The notes under the pieces: model-generated
Seen by the model: only the letters and a program-made list of their open reading frames with translations
What the model was told of the DNA's origin: nothing
The model's database searches: none
Program-made: the position numbers and the translations under genes
In this document: one piece after another, positions 1-6,175 of the stretch
Position numbering within the stretch: the stretch's first letter is position 1
Layout of the letters: each line of letters starts with the position of its first letter
Source of the DNA: JBMYYE01 sp049609065
GTDB lineage: Bacteria > Pseudomonadota > Alphaproteobacteria > Rhodobacterales > Rhodobacteraceae
NCBI GenBank assembly: GCA_049609065.1
Contig: JBMYYE010000027.1
Coordinates: 1-23,193 of the forward strand
Reading direction: 5' to 3'
DNA length: 23,193 nt

Positions 1-40
1 GCACAAACCGGACTTCAAGCCTTTTTCTAAGACTCCCTAG

Positions 41-64
41 ACATGTCAGGGCAACCTGATATGT
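41..64 (+). promoter_or_regulatory. Leader hairpin with GCAA tetraloop
   Basis: A 10-bp stem (ACATGTCAGG against CCTGATATGT, one G-U wobble as RNA) closes a GCAA loop, which fits the GNRA tetraloop class. It lies about 70 nt upstream of the aldehyde dehydrogenase start, so it could be a folded leader element of that mRNA. As DNA it is also a near-perfect inverted repeat and could be a regulator site. No known riboswitch class was recognised. Confidence 0.4.
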
Positions 65-72
65 CAACAACT

Positions 73-98
73 GGAAAGCCATGGCAGTGTGGCTTTCC
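73..98 (+). terminator. Hairpin before aldehyde dehydrogenase, possible terminator or attenuator
   Basis: A perfect 9-bp stem (GGAAAGCCA and TGGCTTTCC) with an 8-nt loop is followed by a pyrimidine-rich stretch containing CTTTCTTTCCC. It could end an upstream plus-strand gene lying outside the window. Because it sits only 36 nt before the dehydrogenase ATG, it could instead attenuate transcription into that gene. The T run is interrupted, so intrinsic termination is not certain. Confidence 0.4.
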
Positions 99-134
99 AC
101 CTTTCTTTCCCATTTTCTGAAGTGAGAGTAAAAG

Positions 135-1565
135 ATGAAAAAGAATCTCATTGCTGGCCAATGGCTCGATGGTGTTGATGCTGTTGAAAACCGCAACCCA
201 TCCGATGTGTCCGAAATTATCGGCCTTTATGCCCGTGCCTCGGCGGCGCAAGTGGATCAAGCCGCACAAGCCGCCCGCGCAGCCCTACCCGCATGGGCCA
301 ATGCGTCCCCGCAAATGCGATCTGATCTTCTTGAATCTGTTGCCGCGCAACTTTTGGCGCGCAAAGAGGAAATCGGCACCATTTTGGCTCGCGAAGAAGG
401 CAAAACGCTGGTGGAAGCCATCGGTGAAACCGCCCGCGCGGCACAGATTTTTCGCTTCTTTGCAGGCGAAGCTATCCGTGTTGCAGGCGATGCGATTGCC
501 TCCGTGCGCCCAGATGTCGATGTGGATGTTGTCCGAGAACCCGTTGGGGTTGTGGGATTGATCACACCATGGAATTTCCCCATCGCCATCCCCGCATGGA
601 AAATTGCCCCTGCTCTTGCTTATGGCAATACGGTTTTGTTTAAGCCTGCGGATCTCACACCAGCAAGTGCCCATATCCTATCGGAAATCATACAGAGTGC
701 AGGATGCCCTGCAGGGGTCTTCAACTTGGTCATGGGGCAAGGCTCCGTGGTTGGGAACGCAATGACAACCCATCCCGAGGTCGATGCGATTTCCTTCACG
801 GGCTCCGTTCCCGTTGGACGCGCCATGGCCGTCACTGCCGCACAAGGCATGAAGAAAGTGCAGCTCGAAATGGGGGGCAAAAACCCCATGGTTGTTATGA
901 ATGACGCCGATCTCGATATTGCGGTACCAACCGCTCTCAATGCTGCTTTCTTTTCCACCGGCCAACGCTGTACTGCGTCGAGCCGGATCATTGTTGATGC
1001 CGGCATTCACGATGAATTTGTCGCACGCCTCAGCGCAAAAATGCAAGGCTTAAACATTGGCAACCCATTGGATGCAAGCGTGGACATTGGCCCTGTCGTG
1101 TCAGAAAAGCAGCTCTTAGGAAATCTCGACTATGTGCGTCTTGCTGCTGAAGAAGGGGCCGAAGTGATCGGGGGGAAACGCCTCACCCGTGAGACCGAAG
1201 GCTATTTCCAAATGCCTGCGATGTTTGTGAATGCAACCAATCAAATGCGCTCAAGCCGTGAAGAAATCTTTGGTCCTTGCGCCTCCATCATCAAAGTGGA
1301 TGGCTTTGACGAAGCCCTGGCCACGGCCAATGATACGGAATTTGGATTGTCCTCTGGCATTTGCACGTCGAACCTAAAATACGCCCGTGAATTCAAACGC
1401 CAAAGCCAAGCTGGCATGGTCATGATCAACCTGCCAACCGCAGGCGTTGATTACCACGTGCCCTTTGGCGGCCGCAAAGGATCCTCCTATGGATCACGCG
1501 AACAGGGGCGCTACGCCGCAGAGTTTTATACAGCCGTTAAAACCGCTTATAGCTTTGCTGGTTAA
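135..1565 (+). CDS. NAD(P)-dependent aldehyde dehydrogenase, likely alpha-ketoglutaric semialdehyde type
   Basis: This 476-aa cytoplasmic enzyme belongs to the aldehyde dehydrogenase superfamily and oxidises an aldehyde to its acid with NAD(P)+. The catalytic set is intact: Asn147 in TPWNFP, the TGS of the nucleotide-binding region near 222-224, Glu245 in LEMGGKNP, and the nucleophile Cys279 in GQRCTAS. Length is normal for the family. The C-terminal stretch around PTAGVDYHVPFGG and the tyrosine-rich end resemble the alpha-ketoglutaric (2,5-dioxovalerate) semialdehyde dehydrogenase and YcbD-like branch, which acts in sugar-acid and hydroxyproline breakdown; that substrate call is an inference. 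A purine-rich stretch precedes the ATG. It stands alone on its strand in this window, so no operon partner helps define the substrate. A succinate semialdehyde or other aldehyde substrate is the main alternative. Confidence 0.85.
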   Translation: MKKNLIAGQWLDGVDAVENRNPSDVSEIIGLYARASAAQVDQAAQAARAALPAWANASPQMRSDLLESVAAQLLARKEEIGTILAREEGKTLVEAIGETARAAQIFRFFAGEAIRVAGDAIASVRPDVDVDVVREPVGVVGLITPWNFPIAIPAWKIAPALAYGNTVLFKPADLTPASAHILSEIIQSAGCPAGVFNLVMGQGSVVGNAMTTHPEVDAISFTGSVPVGRAMAVTAAQGMKKVQLEMGGKNPMVVMNDADLDIAVPTALNAAFFSTGQRCTASSRIIVDAGIHDEFVARLSAKMQGLNIGNPLDASVDIGPVVSEKQLLGNLDYVRLAAEEGAEVIGGKRLTRETEGYFQMPAMFVNATNQMRSSREEIFGPCASIIKVDGFDEALATANDTEFGLSSGICTSNLKYAREFKRQSQAGMVMINLPTAGVDYHVPFGGRKGSSYGSREQGRYAAEFYTAVKTAYSFAG

Positions 1566-1574
1566 AATCGATCA

Positions 1575-1605
1575 CCCGCAACGGATTTAGCGATCTTGTT
1601 GCGGG
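1575..1605. terminator. Stem-loop between convergent genes, candidate bidirectional terminator
   Basis: CCCGCAAC and GTTGCGGG form a perfect 8-bp stem with a 15-nt loop, 9 nt after the aldehyde dehydrogenase stop and downstream of the convergent small secreted protein gene. No clear T tract follows on the plus strand. On the minus strand a short ATTTT follows. It may be a weak or Rho-assisted terminator. Confidence 0.4.
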
Positions 1606-1655
1606 GCACGGCACCTTGGACTTATTCCCTCAGAGATCACAAAGTGAACGCGCCG

Positions 1656-2051
1656 TTACTCAGGATAAGATCGCTTGGCTTTGGCTTTGGCGATGGTCTT
1701 TGATTTACTTTTCTTTGGATGCGCGGTTGCCGTCCATTCATAGACATGCACCCCATTGGGTGGACATGGGCTTTTGTATTTGAATGCATTTTTCGCCACG
1801 GTCCCATCTTTTGACATCTTCACCCATCCGCCACCATGGTTGTAAGATCGCACGTTCAGGTCTTTTAACTTAAAATATACATATTGCGTTCCTGCGGGAA
1901 CGTTTTTGAGCTTAAAAGACGGGTTCCCCACGCGGTTTGGCTGACCTGAGGTGCATTTATTTAGCCCTGACCAATCAAAGGAAAACGAAAAATCGGCAGC
2001 TCCCGCTGATGTGCAAAAAAGTGCCGTGAAAAGAATGATGATGTACTTCAT
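1656..2051 (-). CDS. Small secreted PEBP-like (YbhB/YbcL-type) protein
   Basis: The 131-aa product begins with a signal peptide: a Lys, then a hydrophobic run through residue 16, with likely cleavage after Ala-Gly-Ala at 16-18. It is therefore probably periplasmic or secreted. The mature part shows pieces typical of the phosphatidylethanolamine-binding protein family: NPSFKLKNVPAGT (43-55), NHGGGWV (71-77) and SPCPPNGVHVYEW (94-106), in the family's usual order. It is shorter than most YbhB proteins and ends in a Lys-rich tail (112-127). The ATG at 2051 was chosen because it starts the signal peptide and has GGGGGA just upstream; a longer reading adds five residues. It lies 78 bp downstream of uvrB on the same strand. 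The function of bacterial PEBP-like proteins is mostly unknown, and the family call is by motif only. Confidence 0.65.
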   Translation of the reverse strand: MKYIIILFTALFCTSAGAADFSFSFDWSGLNKCTSGQPNRVGNPSFKLKNVPAGTQYVYFKLKDLNVRSYNHGGGWVKMSKDGTVAKNAFKYKSPCPPNGVHVYEWTATAHPKKSKSKTIAKAKAKRSYPE

Positions 2052-2067
2052 ATGATCCCCCAACAAA

Positions 2068-2092
2068 GAAACCTATTCATAGCACAGGTTTC
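2068..2092 (-). terminator. Candidate terminator of uvrB
   Basis: A perfect 7-bp inverted repeat (GAAACCT and AGGTTTC) with an 11-nt loop lies 37 nt after the uvrB stop. Read on the minus strand, it is followed by TTTGTTG, a short T-rich run. It may separate uvrB from the small secreted protein gene, although the stem is short. Confidence 0.35.
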
Positions 2093-2129
2093 GATTTCCT
2101 CCAAATTTGCGCCAGGCCGCCATATAAAA

Positions 2130-4295
2130 TTACGCCCGTTGCGTTTTCCCATTGCGCGTGCGCGTCCCTGGCCGTCCGGCGGTCGAACGGCTTTTAGTGG
2201 TCTCCACTGCGGCGTTCACCGCTTGCTGACGGGCAAGTGGATCACTTGCAATCGTGAGCTCAACCGCTTCCAAACGTTTGACTTCATCGCGCAGACGGGC
2301 CGCTTCTTCGAATTCGAGGTTTTCAGCGGCTTTACGCATATCATCACGTAAGCCATCAAGATGCGCTTGCAAGTTGCCGCCGCGCTTTGGATCCTCAAGC
2401 GTTGCAGTCACGCGCGATTGGTCGGTGTCGCCATCATAGAGGCCAGAAAGTACATCTTCGACGTTCTTCTTAACCGTTTCAGGCGTGATGCCGTGTTCTT
2501 CATTATAAGCAATCTGGCGGGCGCGCCGTCGATCCGTTTCCGCCATCGCGCGTTCCATCGACCCCGTGATTTTATCGGCATACATAATAACGCGGCCATC
2601 TGCATTGCGGGCGGCACGGCCAATTGTTTGCACAAGGGAGGTTTCAGAGCGCAAGAAACCCTCTTTATCCGCATCCAAAATCGCAACCAGACCACATTCA
2701 GGAATGTCCAAGCCTTCGCGCAGCAAGTTGATCCCAATCAGCACATCAAATGCGCCCAAACGCAGGTCGCGTAAAATTTCGATCCGTTCAATCGTATCGA
2801 TATCAGAATGCATATAGCGCACACGGATGCCCTGCTCATGCAAATATTCTGTGAGGTCTTCTGACATACGTTTGGTCAAGGTTGTGACCAAAGTTCGGTA
2901 GCCCCGCTCCGCCATCAGGCGCACTTCGTCCAAGAGGTCATCCACCTGCGTTTCCACAGGGCGAATTTCGATCACAGGATCTAATAACCCCGTTGGGCGA
3001 ATGACTTGTTCAACAAAAACTCCGCTCGTTTGCTCAAGCTCCCACGCTTGGGGAGTGGCCGACACAAAGACGGATTGAGGCCGCATCGCATCCCATTCTT
3101 CAAACTTCATCGGACGGTTATCCGTACATGATGGGAGGCGGAAACCGTGATCTGACAAAACCGATTTACGGCGATAGTCCCCTCGGTACATACCGCGAAT
3201 TTGCGGCACGCTCACATGGCTTTCATCCGCGAAAACAAGCGCATTATCAGGGATGTATTCAAATAGCGTGGGCGGCGGTTCACCTGGCCCACGGCCCGTG
3301 AGGTAGCGCGAATAGTTTTCAATACCAGAGCAAAATCCAGAAGCTTCCAACATTTCAAGATCAAAGCGCGTGCGCTGTTCAAGACGCTGGAGTTCAAGGA
3401 GCTTTCCTTCGTCTTCAAATTGCTTGAGGCGAAGTGTTAATTCTTGTCGGATCCCTTTGATCGCCTGCAACAAGGTCGGGCGCGGCGTAACATAGTGGGA
3501 GTTCGCATAGATACGCACCTCTTCAAGCCCGCCCGTTTTGCTACCCGTAAGCGTGTCAAATTCTGTGATTGCTTCAAGCTCATCCCCAAAGAACGAAAAC
3601 CGCCACCCCCGATCCTCAAGGTGGCTTGGCCAAACTTCAAGGCTATCACCGCGCACCCGAAATGTGCCACGCCCAAAGGCATTGTCATTGCGGGCATATT
3701 GTTGGGCAATCAGGGCCCCCATGATGTCGCGTTGATTATAGGTTTCACCAGCCTTCAAATCTTGGGTCATCGCGGTATAGGTTTCAGGGCTCCCAATGCC
3801 ATAAATGCACGACACCGAGGCCACGATGATCACATCATCACGTTCCAACAAGGCCCGCGTTGCAGAATGGCGCATCCGGTCAATTTGTTCATTGATCTGG
3901 CTTTCTTTTTCAATGAACGTATCAGAGCGCGCGACGTAAGCTTCGGGCTGATAATAATCATAATAGCTTACAAAATACTCAACCGCATTGTCCGGAAAGA
4001 AGCCTTTAAATTCCCCATAAAGCTGTGCCGCGAGCGTCTTATTTGGCGCTAAGATCAAAGCAGGCCGCTGCGTTTTTTCGATCACTTTGGCCATGGTGAA
4101 TGTTTTACCGGTGCCGGTAGCGCCCAAAAGCACCTGATTTTGCTCACCAGAATCGATGCCTGACACCAATTCTGTGATCGCAGTTGGCTGATCCCCTGAT
4201 GGCGTGAAATCCGTATGCATTACAAATGGACGACCGCCTTCAAGCTTTTTCAGCTTTGGCGCAGCAACATCACTTGGCATCATATCTTGTGTCAT
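2130..4295 (-). CDS. uvrB: UvrABC excinuclease subunit B
   Basis: UvrB is the damage-verifying helicase subunit of nucleotide excision repair: it is loaded by UvrA, then recruits UvrC for incision. The 721-aa protein carries Walker A GATGTGKT (58-65), the aromatic beta-hairpin YYDYYQPEAY (111-120) that inserts into the DNA, Walker B DESH (357-360), helicase motif VI QTIGRAARN (556-564) and a C-terminal UVR domain (about 644-679) that contacts UvrC. It is somewhat longer than E. coli UvrB because of a basic tail after the UVR domain. The start at 4295 gives a full N-terminus; the upstream ribosome site (AAGG) is weak. A LexA-like box lies 35-49 bp upstream, suggesting SOS control. Identity is secure. 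Confidence 0.98.
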   Translation of the reverse strand: MTQDMMPSDVAAPKLKKLEGGRPFVMHTDFTPSGDQPTAITELVSGIDSGEQNQVLLGATGTGKTFTMAKVIEKTQRPALILAPNKTLAAQLYGEFKGFFPDNAVEYFVSYYDYYQPEAYVARSDTFIEKESQINEQIDRMRHSATRALLERDDVIIVASVSCIYGIGSPETYTAMTQDLKAGETYNQRDIMGALIAQQYARNDNAFGRGTFRVRGDSLEVWPSHLEDRGWRFSFFGDELEAITEFDTLTGSKTGGLEEVRIYANSHYVTPRPTLLQAIKGIRQELTLRLKQFEDEGKLLELQRLEQRTRFDLEMLEASGFCSGIENYSRYLTGRGPGEPPPTLFEYIPDNALVFADESHVSVPQIRGMYRGDYRRKSVLSDHGFRLPSCTDNRPMKFEEWDAMRPQSVFVSATPQAWELEQTSGVFVEQVIRPTGLLDPVIEIRPVETQVDDLLDEVRLMAERGYRTLVTTLTKRMSEDLTEYLHEQGIRVRYMHSDIDTIERIEILRDLRLGAFDVLIGINLLREGLDIPECGLVAILDADKEGFLRSETSLVQTIGRAARNADGRVIMYADKITGSMERAMAETDRRRARQIAYNEEHGITPETVKKNVEDVLSGLYDGDTDQSRVTATLEDPKRGGNLQAHLDGLRDDMRKAAENLEFEEAARLRDEVKRLEAVELTIASDPLARQQAVNAAVETTKSRSTAGRPGTRTRNGKTQRA

Positions 4296-4329
4296 ACAGT
4301 CGGCCTTAAAGTTTCCTTTCCCCTATATT

Positions 4330-4344
4330 GGTCCCTATTTGTTC
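4330..4344 (-). promoter_or_regulatory. LexA (SOS)-like box upstream of uvrB
   Basis: Read toward uvrB the site is GAAC-AAATAGG-GACC, matching the alphaproteobacterial LexA box GAAC-N7-GAAC at seven of eight positions. It lies 35-49 bp before the uvrB start, where a promoter would be expected. UvrB is an SOS gene in many bacteria. Assignment rests on one imperfect match. Confidence 0.45.
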
Positions 4345-4510
4345 TCATTCAAGCGATTCTTTTTACATGCAAATAGAATCGATGCCGAAAACAGTTAACA
4401 AAATCCTTATAAAATAAGTCGCATTTTACTGTAAATTTTCAATTTGCAGGCCATATTACTGTTGCATGATGCTTTTCAATGGTTATGGTTAATGTGCAAG
4501 CAGCAGAAAA

Positions 4511-4571
4511 GGTTACCGATCAGGCGCACCACCCACCCCACCCCTCACTCCCTCGCTCCTGATCGGTAATC
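4511..4571. ncRNA. Stem-loop with 33-nt C-rich loop, possible small RNA or leader element
   Basis: TTACCGATCAGG (4513-4524) and its exact reverse complement (4558-4569) form a 12-bp perfect stem; an added G-U and G-C pair make it 14 bp. The 33-nt loop is almost purine-free, dominated by CACCC and CCCTC runs. It lies between divergent uvrB and the complex I subunit gene, about 90 nt before the latter's ATG. Such a long C-rich loop could base-pair with G-rich ribosome binding sites, as C-rich sRNA loops do in Rhodobacterales. Transcription and strand are not known, so calling it an RNA is an inference. Confidence 0.4.
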
Positions 4572-4619
4572 ACTTTCCCTCAAAATACGAAAAACCCACA
4601 ACTACCTCTTGCTTTTAAG

Positions 4620-4643
4620 GGGTGTTTTTCCGATAAAACACCC
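4620..4643 (+). promoter_or_regulatory. Leader hairpin before the complex I subunit gene
   Basis: A perfect 9-bp stem (GGGTGTTTT and AAAACACCC) with a 6-nt loop ends 8 nt before the GGAGG ribosome site of the next gene. The 5' arm begins AGGGGTG, which could alternatively pair with CACCCC in the loop of the upstream stem-loop, giving two exclusive folds. A regulatory role is inferred only from position and pairing. Confidence 0.4.
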
Positions 4644-4662
4644 GTGAATATTGGAGGCTTTT

Positions 4663-4974
4663 ATGCAAGCACGCATCTATCAACCTGCCCGCAATGCAAT
4701 GCAATCGGGCGTTGGCAAAACAAAAACTTGGATTTTGGAGTTTGGGCAAGCCTCCTCACGCGCGGTCGATCCTTTGATGGGGTGGACGGGGTCTTCTGAT
4801 ATGCAGTCACAAGTTAAGCTTACTTTTGATAGCAAAGACGCCGCCATTCAGTACGCAAAAGAAAATGGTATTGTCGTTCAAATTCACGAACCGCAAAAGC
4901 GTAAAGCCAATATTCGTTCTGGTGGATATGGTGAAAATTTTGCCACCAACCGCCGTGGAGCATGGACGCATTAA
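4663..4974 (+). CDS. NDUFS4-type accessory subunit of respiratory complex I
   Basis: The 103-aa protein matches the ETC complex I NDUFS4 family (formerly annotated as NDUFA4-like), an accessory subunit present in alphaproteobacteria and mitochondria that helps stabilise the peripheral arm of NADH:ubiquinone oxidoreductase at the cytoplasmic face of the membrane. Recognisable pieces are the opening ARIYQPARNAMQSG, WILEFG (near 26-31), PLMGWTGS (near 41-48), the alternating segment FDSKDAAIQYAKENG, and the basic, Asn/Arg-rich end. The ATG at 4663 is preceded by GGAGG at 4652-4656 with 6 nt spacing; a TTG four codons earlier overlaps that site and is unlikely. It is apart from the nuo operon, with a tRNA gene 88 bp downstream. 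The long leader with two stem-loops suggests post-transcriptional control. Confidence 0.85.
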   Translation: MQARIYQPARNAMQSGVGKTKTWILEFGQASSRAVDPLMGWTGSSDMQSQVKLTFDSKDAAIQYAKENGIVVQIHEPQKRKANIRSGGYGENFATNRRGAWTH

Positions 4975-5062
4975 GCGCCAGCCACCACGCCACTATAATT
5001 TTTGTACAACATCACCGTCCTAGGCTTGTCTCTTCGCGATTGTTGAGGCAAAAGCCACATAC

Positions 5063-5139
5063 GGCCCCTTAGCTCAACTGGATAGAGCACGGTCCTTCTA
5101 AGTCCGGGGTTGCAGGTTCGAGTCCTGCAGGGGTCGCCA
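5063..5139 (+). tRNA. tRNA-Arg(UCU)
   Basis: The 77-nt sequence folds as a full cloverleaf: acceptor GGCCCCT with AGGGGTC (one G-U), D arm GCTC/GAGC, anticodon loop CTTCTAA with anticodon TCT, T arm GCAGG-TTCGAGT-CCTGC, discriminator G and an encoded CCA. The anticodon stem CGGTC/GTCCG has one T-T mismatch at positions 30-40, which is unusual but would not abolish folding. It reads AGA codons. Confidence 0.95.
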
Positions 5140-5641
5140 TTCTATCTACGATCCTTGGAGAAGACAGCCACACAGTTAAAGTGTGTACAACGTTCTCTAA
5201 CGACATCATTTTGCGCCTTGAAAACCACGAAGATTGCACTGGCGGTGCCGCAGCTCTTCAAGGTTTCAATATCTACCGTAATTCACATGATTTAGGATGT
5301 GCTGAACGCCAAAAGGGTGGTCGGCCGCCTGGCCTTCCATGCGGCGGCCACGAAACATCAGTCCCCACCGATTTTATCATAGCGGGCCCTTTTGGGGCGA
5401 ATATACTGTGATATCTCGAGCAAATCATAAATGCTCCCCCCGAGCGCCATTGGGGAATTATGGGAAAATGACGCAAGGGGGAAGCTGGTTCCGAATTTGG
5501 GTTCAAATTGCAGTGAAAAATAACACGCTCAAAGACCCCAAGGGAATAGAACCTCCAGCAGTCCATTCGGAACCAATTCGAAACTTGGGATCCCACAGGC
5601 AGAGTCCATAAACCCTTTATGTGGGATTAAGCATGTACCTC
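5140..5641. other. 500-bp stretch after tRNA-Arg with no recognisable gene
   Basis: Short open frames exist on both strands (for example 5181-5411 plus and 5273-5596 minus), but none has a convincing ribosome site, start or family motif, and their compositions look like non-coding translation. The stretch holds a GC-rich hairpin at 5323-5349 (GGCCGCC and GGCGGCC). No copy of the tRNA 3' end, integrase or transposase was seen, so a mobile element cannot be claimed. It may be degraded coding sequence. Confidence 0.5.
5591..5626 (-). terminator. Candidate terminator of the dynamin/Roadblock operon
   Basis: Nested inverted repeats lie 16 nt downstream of the Roadblock gene stop: TCCCA (5591-5595) with TGGGA (5622-5626), enclosing CATAAA-CCC-TTTATG (5607-5621). 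No clear T run follows on the minus strand, so it may only stabilise the mRNA end. Confidence 0.3.
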
Positions 5642-6175
5642 TTAGAGGCTAATGCTTGCCTCAACGCCTTTGACTTGAATGCGCGCCATACCAAGGTTGG
5701 CCCCCTTCTTATCCAATGCGGCATAGATGAAAATGCTCGGGTTCTTTTCAAGAGGCCGGATGAGGTGAAACTGCTTCCCAAGTGTAATCAAAATATCCTC
5801 GATTTTATCGTTAAGCCCCAATGCATCCATCGCCGCGAGCTTCGCGCGTACAACTTCCATATTGGCGGCTGCAGCTGCCTCAAGATCAAGCTTTCCGCCG
5901 CCTTCGGACGCGAGCATAAGGCCCGTTTCACTATCGACAAGGCATGCTCCAATGAAGCCCTTAATTTCGTTTACTTTTGATATATCCATAGACATATTAT
6001 TCTCCTTTATTACGTCATCTGACGTGTTGGTTGTCTCGGTGACATCGCCCAAAGCCATCGTATTTTCGTCAATGGCCAAGCCTTCGCTGTCATAGTGAGT
6101 CTTTAGTTTTGAACGCACTTGTGAGAAGATCCTCTTCAAGTGACTTTCACTGTTGGAGGTCGAATGTGCTGTCAT
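5642..6175 (-). CDS. Roadblock/LC7-family protein with possible dual start
   Basis: Residues about 70-177 form a Roadblock/LC7 domain: IGACLVDSETGLMLAS, a helix of Ala-rich sequence, the segment EDILITLGKQFHLIRPL and IFIYAALDKKGANLGMAR. Bacterial Roadblock proteins such as MglB regulate small Ras-like GTPases or act as scaffolds. The last gene of the GTPase operon, it overlaps its upstream neighbour by ATGA. Two starts are supported. The one at 6175 has GAGGGGG upstream and gives 177 aa. An in-frame ATG at 5995 has a perfect AAGGAG at 6 nt spacing and gives 117 aa, just the domain. The extra 60 residues include a basic, possibly amphipathic helix (SHLKRIFSQVRSKLK) and an acidic linker. Its linkage to two large GTPases suggests it serves them, although its usual partners are small GTPases. 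Confidence 0.8.
   Translation of the reverse strand: MTAHSTSNSESHLKRIFSQVRSKLKTHYDSEGLAIDENTMALGDVTETTNTSDDVIKENNMSMDISKVNEIKGFIGACLVDSETGLMLASEGGGKLDLEAAAAANMEVVRAKLAAMDALGLNDKIEDILITLGKQFHLIRPLEKNPSIFIYAALDKKGANLGMARIQVKGVEASISL
6002..6007 (-). promoter_or_regulatory. Internal Shine-Dalgarno AAGGAG inside the Roadblock gene
   Basis: AAGGAG on the minus strand lies exactly 6 nt before an in-frame ATG (5995) within the Roadblock gene. It is the best ribosome binding site in the operon. It either marks the true start or creates a short isoform lacking the first 60 residues. Confidence 0.6.

Noticed and set aside
3444..4052. 202-aa open frame on the plus strand
   Set aside because: It is entirely antisense to uvrB, has no ribosome site or family motif, and its translation looks like a shadow frame.
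4525..4557. C-rich loop as a CuckooRNA/CcsR-type sRNA
   Set aside because: The defining CUCCUCCC loop motif is absent, so family membership cannot be claimed.
4994..4999. Perfect TATAAT upstream of tRNA-Arg
   Set aside because: No -35 element at the right spacing (CATTAA is found), and it lies 64 bp before the tRNA; not strong enough to call a promoter.
5273..5596. 107-aa minus-strand frame after the tRNA
   Set aside because: No ribosome site, no family motif, and composition typical of random translation; left as part of the gene-free stretch.
5063..5641. tRNA-borne integration (att) site
   Set aside because: No direct repeat of the tRNA 3' end was seen in the downstream sequence and no integrase gene is present.
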